Assembly (NCBI GenBank): GCA_023380515.1 | Contig: JAMCRH010000220.1 | Span: forward strand, 1-6,218 | Source: Gammaproteobacteria bacterium | GTDB taxonomy: Bacteria > Pseudomonadota > Gammaproteobacteria > Enterobacterales > Alteromonadaceae | DNA length: 6,218 nt | Direction of reading: 5' to 3' | Shown here: positions 1 through 5,407 of the stretch, one piece after another | How positions within the stretch are numbered: position 1 is the stretch's first letter | How the letters are laid out: each line of letters begins with the position of its first letter | Translations under genes and position numbers: made by a program | Notes under the pieces: model-generated | Database searches by the model: none | Told to the model about the DNA's origin: nothing | The model's input: only the letters and a program-made list of their open reading frames with translations

Positions 1-7
1 GCGGTGA

Positions 8-85
8 GTCCTGCGCGCCATTGCCGCCGTCTTAGCATTCGTACTTACGTCCGCATTTCTTGGCTTTCTCTGGTTACAGCACACC
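8..85 (+). other. In-frame N-terminal membrane anchor of YdbH lacking a start codon
   Basis: The 26 codons just before the ATG at 86 are open in the same frame and encode a classic signal anchor: one Arg near the start, then a run of Ala, Val, Leu and Phe ending in FLGFLWLQHT. YdbH proteins begin with such a segment, so it is almost certainly part of the protein. The same frame has TGA at 5-7, and there is no ATG, GTG or TTG between 8 and 85; only CTG at 11 and ATT at 20 could be non-standard starts. Dropping the A at position 7 would give an open reading through GCG GTG GTC CTG. A one-base error or frameshift near the window edge is therefore the simplest explanation. GGTGAG at 3-8 resembles a ribosome binding site but sits only 2 nt from the CTG. 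Confidence 0.72.
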
Positions 86-2992
86 ATGCAAAGTCAATTA
101 CAAGCAGCAGGTATTCAAAACCTAACTTGGTCTGTTCGCGAATTCTCGCAAAATAACTTAAGACTTCAAGACGTTGCCTTTGAGTATACACTGCCTGAGC
201 AGTCTGTGGCGGTGAATTTCAGTAGTCGCGAAATCATCATACGATATCAGTGGCAAAGCCGGCCATGGTTGAGCGTACCTCGTGTAGAAGCCGTTACGCT
301 AGTTAATCCACATGTCGTGCTCCCAAACACCCCTGCTGAGTTATTCATGGCGGCTCGCGAACACACGCCGCAGACGACGAATAAAAATGCACTCACCGCG
401 GAGCTCGACAACATTCTTAACGCGAACGAATGGCAATTATGGCTGACAACCCCCGACCGGCCGGCTCCGCTTAACTACGCCGCCATTAAACAACTAGTGA
501 CCGAGATTCCGTACCTAGCGACCGACTGGCAGCTTGCGCTCGATCATTTCCAACTGTCATTCCCGTGTACAGCAGTGTATTCCGCGCGCGCATCGAATCG
601 CACACAACAGTTTTGTCATTTTATCCTCAACACGGACATTCATTTCGACGCCGCAGAATCTGCTGACCTTCATCTGCAGCTGCAAGCGCATACCAGTGCA
701 GATCTCAGCTCTGTAGCCCTGGTATCGCAGGCGCCTTGGCTTGAGCTGCAACTCATGACATTGCCCGAGCAGGACTTCTTGATTGCTATCGATTGGCAAC
801 AACCACAATTATTTAGCGCGCCTGTCAGCCTTCAACTCACACCGAACGCGATTGACCTGAGCCTATCATGGTCACAAAACTTAGCCAGCTGGACACAGCA
901 TCACACACCACTGCATGACGTATTTACCCAGTGGCATTTATCGGCTTTTACAACCAACACGGCGGATAACCCCAACCACCAACCTGGAGAGCTCATTTTT
1001 AGGCGATTACAGGATAGTTTCGCTACATTACCGAGCTGGCTCACGACCACAACAACAAACTTAGCGCTCTCCGCGAGTATTCCTTGGCTTCATGCAGACT
1101 CTGTGCCGAACCTTTCGGTCTCAGCGTCGATAAGCAGTCAACTCGCTGACGCAAGCCACTCAGATTTGCATTTCAATTGGGTGGCCCATAGCGTAGCCAA
1201 CAATCTTAGCGATGCGCATGAGCTAATGTCTGAAAAGGCAACCATCAATAGTCAGCTGCAATTCGAACTACAACTGAATGGCGCGGCGACCGACATCAAT
1301 GCTGCGCTGGACCTCCCCATTAGCGCTGCCGGCCCAGTCAAATTAAACGTTCTCGGGCGCAGTGACTCACTACCCTGGCAATCGGTGTGGCAACAATTCG
1401 CGGATCAGATGGGCGGCAGTTTGCAAAGTGGTTTACAAAACGACGCTTTAGAACAACAGGTCAAACTCGACCTGTTGTCCTTGCTCACGGATGCATTCGA
1501 AGATGCCAACCTTGCACTCGAGGTTGCCTCAGAGCCCTTACTTCTGAATGCCACACAGCTTGCTCCTACCAGTATAGAAGCACACAGCGCTTTTTCGCTT
1601 GCTTTTGCTGACCTTTGGCAACTTCTGCGCGGAGAACGTCAGCCGGTTCCGATTCATTTTACCCAGCCATTGCGAGTAACCGCTGCAACGGAATCGATGC
1701 GACTCGACGACGAAACCACAGCGCATGAAGTGACTTCGATTGCCGTCATTGATGAGCTGACATTGAATACCGCTGAGTTATTACAAAGTCAATTTTACGC
1801 CCGTATCAACGTCGCGACAGCGAACATTGAGCATCTTGCTTTACTGCCACAAGATTGGCAGTTCAGCTTTAACCTGAGTCACGCTTATGGCCAGCAACAA
1901 TCAAACCTCAGTGGGCTAGTTACGAATCAGGCTGGTCTTGCCTTGCAACTTGATTCAAACCTCGACCTTCATGAAATCACTGAGCCGACAGCTGCAACAA
2001 TCCTGTCTGTCGACTGGCTCCTCGAAGACATCTTTTTAATTGCGGGGAACCCGTTAAGTCGCACCGTTCGCGATTGGCCAGAGCTATTAACGCTTGAGCG
2101 TGGCCGTATTCAAGCCAACGGCCAACTGCAGCTCCCACTTGGTGCCGACCATGGCTCCAATCAGGGTTTCCACCCCAACGCTGACAACGAATATAACTTT
2201 CGTGTTAATGGCAGTGTGCAACTTAGCGATTTAGTCGGTATCTATGATACTGCTGCTTTTCGTGGTTTAAACACAGCACTTCAATTCAGTATCAGCAGCA
2301 ATGAACTTATGGTGAGTACCGAGCAGCTACGGCTTTTGTCACTTCAGCAGGGGTTTAATATTGGTCCACTCGAAGCGAAGTTTGACTACTATGCAACGCT
2401 CGACGCCCTTACTGAGGGCCGGATTATCCTCCACGACAATCAAATTCATCTCTTCGATGGCCTCGTGCGCCTGTCGAATCAAACCTATGATTTACAAGAT
2501 TCAAGCCTGATACTACCCGTTGAACTGCATGCACTCAATTTGACGACATTGCTGACACAATATCCTGTAACCGATTTCAACGGCAGTGGGTTATTATCAG
2601 GTGTCGTACCAGTGCGCTTAACCGAACGAGGCTTTTCGGTGGCTAATGGCGCCATTACGGCATTACCGCCCGGCGGTGCCTTACGCTATCACAGCGAACA
2701 ATTTGCCGGTTTTGCGGCAACAAATCGGTCAATGCAAACTTTACTAGGTATCTTAGAAGATTTTCATTATGATTTACTTTCTGGCACAGTGAGTTACGAC
2801 GAAGATGGCACTCTGGAACTACATCTGAGTTTACATGGTCAAAACCCAAGTGTTGAGAGTGGTCGTCCGGTTCACTTGAATGTCGTACTCCAAGAGAACT
2901 TGCCGGCGCTAATTGCAAGTATGCAGTTGACTAATCAGGTGAATAAAGTCATTGAAGAACGTTTGCAACGACGACTATTACGACAAAACTAA
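86..2992 (+). CDS. ydbH: YdbH family AsmA/TamB-like intermembrane lipid-transport protein, N-terminus uncertain
   Basis: This is a 968-codon open frame from the first ATG. It is called YdbH from its size, its C-terminal third, and the YnbE-type and YdbL-type genes directly behind it. In E. coli, YdbH (about 880 residues) is anchored in the inner membrane, spans the periplasm as a beta-rich groove and joins YnbE at the outer membrane to move phospholipids, redundantly with TamB and YhdP. Here the protein is mostly alternating polar/hydrophobic beta-type sequence, rich in Q, L, S and T and poor in Lys. The recognisable YdbH-like C-terminal part covers about residues 780-960 and includes FDG (790-792), LPPGG (860-864) and a final amphipathic Arg-rich helix. 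The ATG at 86 has no ribosome binding site, and a hydrophobic anchor lies in frame just upstream (8-85), so the true protein probably starts earlier. The stop is followed 25 nt later by the lipoprotein gene. Family call is strong; the start is doubtful. Confidence 0.88.
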   Translation: MQSQLQAAGIQNLTWSVREFSQNNLRLQDVAFEYTLPEQSVAVNFSSREIIIRYQWQSRPWLSVPRVEAVTLVNPHVVLPNTPAELFMAAREHTPQTTNKNALTAELDNILNANEWQLWLTTPDRPAPLNYAAIKQLVTEIPYLATDWQLALDHFQLSFPCTAVYSARASNRTQQFCHFILNTDIHFDAAESADLHLQLQAHTSADLSSVALVSQAPWLELQLMTLPEQDFLIAIDWQQPQLFSAPVSLQLTPNAIDLSLSWSQNLASWTQHHTPLHDVFTQWHLSAFTTNTADNPNHQPGELIFRRLQDSFATLPSWLTTTTTNLALSASIPWLHADSVPNLSVSASISSQLADASHSDLHFNWVAHSVANNLSDAHELMSEKATINSQLQFELQLNGAATDINAALDLPISAAGPVKLNVLGRSDSLPWQSVWQQFADQMGGSLQSGLQNDALEQQVKLDLLSLLTDAFEDANLALEVASEPLLLNATQLAPTSIEAHSAFSLAFADLWQLLRGERQPVPIHFTQPLRVTAATESMRLDDETTAHEVTSIAVIDELTLNTAELLQSQFYARINVATANIEHLALLPQDWQFSFNLSHAYGQQQSNLSGLVTNQAGLALQLDSNLDLHEITEPTAATILSVDWLLEDIFLIAGNPLSRTVRDWPELLTLERGRIQANGQLQLPLGADHGSNQGFHPNADNEYNFRVNGSVQLSDLVGIYDTAAFRGLNTALQFSISSNELMVSTEQLRLLSLQQGFNIGPLEAKFDYYATLDALTEGRIILHDNQIHLFDGLVRLSNQTYDLQDSSLILPVELHALNLTTLLTQYPVTDFNGSGLLSGVVPVRLTERGFSVANGAITALPPGGALRYHSEQFAGFAATNRSMQTLLGILEDFHYDLLSGTVSYDEDGTLELHLSLHGQNPSVESGRPVHLNVVLQENLPALIASMQLTNQVNKVIEERLQRRLLRQN
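1453..1478. repeat. Perfect 10-bp inverted repeat inside ydbH
   Basis: The arms ACAACAGGTC (1453-1462) and GACCTGTTGT (1469-1478) are exact reverse complements around a 6-nt loop AAACTC. The hairpin lies in mid-gene, in codons for EQQVKLDLLS. There is no T-tract after it, so it is not a usual intrinsic terminator. It may be chance or an mRNA structure; no function is assigned. Confidence 0.6.
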
Positions 2993-3005
2993 AGTGAAGC
3001 TACAC

Positions 3006-3011
3006 AAGGAG
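3006..3011 (+). promoter_or_regulatory. Ribosome binding site of ynbE
   Basis: AAGGAG lies 6 nt before the ATG at 3018. It decides the start of the lipoprotein gene against a longer in-frame reading from 2952 that would overlap the end of ydbH. Confidence 0.85.
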
Positions 3012-3017
3012 CCACGT

Positions 3018-3224
3018 ATGCGACATAAACTCAACGCTCTACTCAGCGCAAGCGCGCTGTTGGCGGGCACACTCATGCTCGCTGCATGCACACCAACAGT
3101 GCAAGTTGCAGCACCTCAAGAGCCAATTACGATTAATCTTAATGTGAAAATTGAGCATGAGATCTACATTCGAGTGGCGCGTGAACTTGATGAGCTATTC
3201 AGCGAATCAAGCGGTTTATTTTAA
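3018..3224 (+). CDS. ynbE: YnbE-like outer-membrane lipoprotein, partner of YdbH
   Basis: A 68-residue lipoprotein. The signal peptide has Arg2, His3 and Lys4, a hydrophobic stretch at about 7-22, and a lipobox LAAC with the lipidated cysteine at residue 24. The next residue is Thr, with no Asp at +2, which fits sorting to the outer membrane. The mature part carries the block APQEPITINLNVKIEHEI (32-49), nearly identical to E. coli YnbE (61 residues) as I remember it, and it also ends in Leu-Phe. In E. coli, YnbE multimerises and pairs with the C-terminus of YdbH, completing the bridge to the outer membrane. The gene sits 25 nt after ydbH and 11 nt before the YdbL gene, so the three are one transcription unit. 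The start is set by the strong AAGGAG site; the TAA stop overlaps the next gene's ribosome binding site. Confidence 0.93.
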   Translation: MRHKLNALLSASALLAGTLMLAACTPTVQVAAPQEPITINLNVKIEHEIYIRVARELDELFSESSGLF

Positions 3225-3228
3225 GGAG
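3223..3228 (+). promoter_or_regulatory. Ribosome binding site of ydbL, overlapping the ynbE stop
   Basis: AAGGAG begins with the last two bases of the ynbE TAA stop (3222-3224) and lies 7 nt before the ATG at 3236. Ribosomes ending ynbE sit on this site, so the two genes are probably translationally coupled. Confidence 0.85.
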
Positions 3229-3235
3229 ATTAGCA

Positions 3236-3634
3236 ATGTCACTAAATACAGTGTTACGCACCGCGCTATTGATTGTTGCCCTACTCGGCATCGGATTCAC
3301 AACCAGTGCCGTGCTCAGTCAACCAGCCTACGCACAGTCAAATAATATGACCTTGCAACAAGCTATGACGGCGTTACCCGATGCAAAACGCGACGGCCTC
3401 GTTGGCGAAACCGAAACCGGTTACCTCGGCGTTGTCGGTGATGAAAATAATGCTCGCGCTGAACAAATTGTGCGTCTCATTAACTCGGCTCGCCGTGCAG
3501 AATATACCCTGATTGCACAGCGAAATAATATTGCAGTCGCGGAGGTTGAAGTTCTTGCAGGTCAGCGTGCGATTGACCGCACACCGCCGGGACAATATGT
3601 CCACGTCAATGGACGCTGGTTGCGCAAACCTTAA
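3236..3634 (+). CDS. ydbL: YdbL family (DUF1318) periplasmic protein
   Basis: A 132-residue secreted protein. Its signal peptide has Arg8, a hydrophobic core at about 10-21 and a good signal peptidase I site after AYA (31-33). The mature part of about 99 residues is a DUF1318 domain: GLVGETETGYLG (about 54-65), a central helix rich in Arg and Ala with INSARRAEY, then VLAGQRAIDRTPPGQYV and a final NGRWLRKP. The same landmarks (VGET..GYL, LAGQ, PGEYV, NG.W) occur in E. coli YdbL, which is about 108 residues; the extra length here is mostly a longer leader. In E. coli, YdbL is periplasmic and modulates how YdbH and YnbE interact. It is the last gene of the operon: the stop is followed by palindromes and the shared terminator at 3667-3695. 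Confidence 0.92.
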   Translation: MSLNTVLRTALLIVALLGIGFTTSAVLSQPAYAQSNNMTLQQAMTALPDAKRDGLVGETETGYLGVVGDENNARAEQIVRLINSARRAEYTLIAQRNNIAVAEVEVLAGQRAIDRTPPGQYVHVNGRWLRKP

Positions 3635-3635
3635 G

Positions 3636-3666
3636 TTCAAGCTCAATTTGAAGCAGCTTCGAAGCT
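3636..3666. repeat. Small nested palindromes between ydbL and the terminator
   Basis: Directly after the ydbL stop lie three small dyads: TTCAA/TTGAA (3636-3640 and 3648-3652), GAAGC/GCTTC around one base (3650-3660), and the perfect 12-bp palindrome AGCTTCGAAGCT (3655-3666), which touches the A-tract of the terminator. Because they overlap, they would form alternative weak hairpins. They may be a relic or an extension of the terminator; no role is shown. Confidence 0.45.
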
Positions 3667-3695
3667 AAAAAAAGGGACGCGATGCGTCCCTTTTT
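3667..3695. terminator. Bidirectional intrinsic terminator between convergent operons
   Basis: Seven A (3667-3673) are followed by GGGACGC (3674-3680), loop GAT, GCGTCCC (3684-3690) and five T (3691-3695). Because the hairpin is flanked by A on one side and T on the other, it works on both strands. It ends ydbH-ynbE-ydbL on the plus strand, and it ends the channel gene on the minus strand, whose stop codon is only 2 nt from the T-tract. Confidence 0.93.
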
Positions 3696-3697
3696 AA

Positions 3698-4573
3698 TTA
3701 TTTCTTGGTCGACTCGGGCGTGTTCGCTACTGCTGGGGAAAAATTAAAATTAACAAACACGTCGGTTAGAATCGACTGCTCTATAAAGCTGCGTTGTCCC
3801 GCTTTCACTGGAATCCGCACAACAAGGTGAATTTCACCGGCTGTCGCAACTTGTAGAGTCACCCGAGGGTCAACCGATGGCGATTCAAGACCACGTTGCT
3901 CACTTTTCTTTTTCATATACCGGCGCACGTCTTCGAGGTAAGGTGCGCAATATTGATTGGCCGTATCGAGAATGGCTTGCTTGGCTAACTTCCAGTTCTC
4001 TTCGCGCTTAAATGGCACAGTAAAGACATGCAAAACCCAATCGTGAGTATAACTCTCGTTAATCACTGCTTCTGACACAAACAGCGCATTCGGAATCACT
4101 GTCATGCGCCCTGTGCGTTGGTGCGACAGTTTACCGGGACCTACTTCGAGAATCGTCGTCGTCAGCAGGTTCTGATCGACCACGTCGCCACGAAAGTCTT
4201 TAACCTGAATACGGTCGCCAATATTAAACGAGCTTCCAGCCGACTTCACAATTGAACCGGTTAGACAAAGAATTAACTCTTTCGTCGCCACCACGAAGGC
4301 GACGGCTATCGCAACAAGCGACAATGCAAAGGTACGCAGCTCACTAGCCCAGATCATCATCAGACCGAGCAACAAAAACAGCAGCAGACCGTTGCGTGAC
4401 TGGACTAACCAGCGCTGGCGAAGTTCCGACGAATTGACACTCTTGCGAATAAAACGGCCGAGTAAGAATCGCAGAATCGACACGCCCGCTACCAAAACCA
4501 CGGAGCTAGCGATTAAGCGCATCGTCGCGCGTGAGATCTCAAAGCTCGCGAAAAAGTCCGTCCAAAACTCCAT
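3698..4573 (-). CDS. Small MscS-type mechanosensitive ion channel family protein
   Basis: A 291-residue inner-membrane protein with the layout of small MscS channels. There are three membrane segments at about 19-41, 62-77 and 82-109, then a beta domain opening with the family signature FNIGDRIQVKDFRGDV (116-131), then a mixed C-terminal domain. MscS channels open under membrane tension and release solutes on osmotic downshock; E. coli MscS is 286 residues. The third helix has fewer Gly/Ala packing pairs than E. coli MscS and carries charged Lys98 and Glu99, so gating may differ. The ATG at 4573 is preferred because GTGAGG lies 6 nt upstream; a GTG at 4585 would overlap that site. The gene follows the SDR gene by 63 nt on the same strand, with a hairpin between them, and ends at the shared terminator. 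Fold is confident; the exact subfamily and conductance are not known. Confidence 0.87.
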   Translation of the reverse strand: MEFWTDFFASFEISRATMRLIASSVVLVAGVSILRFLLGRFIRKSVNSSELRQRWLVQSRNGLLLFLLLGLMMIWASELRTFALSLVAIAVAFVVATKELILCLTGSIVKSAGSSFNIGDRIQVKDFRGDVVDQNLLTTTILEVGPGKLSHQRTGRMTVIPNALFVSEAVINESYTHDWVLHVFTVPFKREENWKLAKQAILDTANQYCAPYLEDVRRYMKKKSEQRGLESPSVDPRVTLQVATAGEIHLVVRIPVKAGQRSFIEQSILTDVFVNFNFSPAVANTPESTKK

Positions 4574-4579
4574 CAAACA

Positions 4580-4585
4580 CCTCAC
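4580..4585 (-). promoter_or_regulatory. Ribosome binding site of the MscS-type gene
   Basis: On the minus strand GTGAGG lies 6 nt before the ATG at 4573. It decides between that ATG and the upstream in-frame GTG (4585) and TTG (4576). Confidence 0.65.
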
Positions 4586-4596
4586 TCAACGCAACT

Positions 4597-4622
4597 GCGC
4601 CAATCACGACTGTGATTGGCGC
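4597..4622. repeat. 11-bp inverted repeat (hairpin without T-tract) between SDR and MscS-type genes
   Basis: The arms GCGCCAATCAC (4597-4607) and GTGATTGGCGC (4612-4622) pair perfectly around a 4-nt loop GACT. In the minus-strand transcript the hairpin begins 14 nt after the SDR stop and ends 23 nt before the channel ATG. The base after the stem is not followed by T on either strand, so it is not a standard intrinsic terminator. Possible roles are a 3' mRNA stabiliser, a leaky attenuator or a protein-binding dyad. Confidence 0.75.
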
Positions 4623-4636
4623 CTAAATGAACGATG

Positions 4637-5401
4637 TTACAAACGAACGCCACCGTCAATTTCAATCACGCGACCACTGAAGAAGTCATTCTCGATGATA
4701 TAACGAGCGGAATGAGCAATCTCTGTAGGTTGGCCCCAACGACGCAGCGGAACCATGGATAATGCCCGCTCAACGGCTTCTGGCTTCATTTGTGCCGTCA
4801 TTGGCGTTTCAATAAAGCCAGGCGCAATCGCCGCACAACGAATGCCGAAACGGCCAAGCTCACGAGCCCAAGTGACCGTCATCGCGACCACACCCGCTTT
4901 GGTTGCTGCGTAATTGGTTTGGCCGATATTGCCGGCACGAGCCACCGAAGAGATATTGATAATGACGCCTTTCTTACCACGCTTGGCCATGACTGCTGAC
5001 GCTTCACGGCCACACAAGAAGGTTCCGGTCAGGTTGACATCAATCACCGACTGCCACTGCTGTAATGGCATCTTATGCGTAATTTCGCCGTCTTTGCATT
5101 TGATCAGCATACCGTCGCGCAAGATACCTGCGTTGTTAACCAGCACATCCAGACCATCAAAATGGGCATCAATAGCGGCAAAAGTCGCTTCAACAGCAGC
5201 TTCGTCCGTTACATTAACTGAGTAGGTTTGTACATCTGCGGCACCTAACTTCTGACACGCTGCAGCGGCATCATCGAGCATATCCGCGTTCATATCCAGC
5301 AATGCAAGTTTTGCCCCTTGGCTGGCGAAATCTTCTGCCATCGAACGGCCTAAACCTTGCGCGCCGCCGGTGACAACAATTACCGAGTCTTTGATTTGCA
5401 T
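4637..5401 (-). CDS. FabG-like short-chain dehydrogenase/reductase, likely of branched-chain acyl-CoA degradation
   Basis: A 254-residue classical SDR with a Rossmann fold. The cofactor motif is TGGAQGLG (11-18) and the acidic Asp36 at the end of strand 2 favours NAD(H) over NADP(H). NNAG is at 89-92, and the catalytic set is Asn123, Ser151, Tyr164 and Lys168 (YAATK), with PGFIETPM at 194-201. Compared with FabG there is an insertion after NNAG (about 100-112, rich in Lys and charged residues), which I know from SDRs of branched-chain amino acid operons. It follows mmsB by 6 nt, as in the Shewanella ivd operon, where the equivalent gene is called ivdG and is assigned to 2-methyl-3-hydroxybutyryl-CoA oxidation in isoleucine breakdown. 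That substrate is inferred from context; a generic 3-oxoacyl reductase role is the alternative. An in-frame TTG at 5407, directly after the mmsB stop, could add two residues. Confidence 0.88.
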   Translation of the reverse strand: MQIKDSVIVVTGGAQGLGRSMAEDFASQGAKLALLDMNADMLDDAAAACQKLGAADVQTYSVNVTDEAAVEATFAAIDAHFDGLDVLVNNAGILRDGMLIKCKDGEITHKMPLQQWQSVIDVNLTGTFLCGREASAVMAKRGKKGVIINISSVARAGNIGQTNYAATKAGVVAMTVTWARELGRFGIRCAAIAPGFIETPMTAQMKPEAVERALSMVPLRRWGQPTEIAHSARYIIENDFFSGRVIEIDGGVRL

Positions 5402-5407
5402 AATCAA

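Noticed and set aside
557..808. Antisense 83-residue open frame in ydbH
   Set aside because: Composition is shadow-like (many Cys, Arg and Met), with no start context or neighbours on that strand.
2655..2918. Antisense 87-residue open frame within the ydbH 3' part
   Set aside because: It has no ribosome binding site and no recognisable protein, and lies opposite the conserved YdbH C-terminus; a shadow frame.
2952..3017. Longer in-frame reading of ynbE from 2952
   Set aside because: It would overlap the end of ydbH, bury the signal peptide and ignore the AAGGAG site 6 nt before 3018.
3374..3646. Antisense 90-residue open frame over ydbL
   Set aside because: It starts beyond the ydbL stop, has no ribosome binding site, and is fully opposite a conserved DUF1318 gene.
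4597..4622. Calling the hairpin an intrinsic terminator
   Set aside because: No T-tract follows the stem on either strand, in contrast to the textbook terminator at 3667-3695.
4392..4703. Plus-strand 103-residue open frame spanning the channel start and the SDR end
   Set aside because: It runs antisense to two conserved genes and through the hairpin, and is Arg/Lys/Thr-rich without domains.
4914..5225. Plus-strand 103-residue open frame inside the SDR gene
   Set aside because: It lies antisense to the catalytic core of a clear SDR; only the mirror of its codon pattern.
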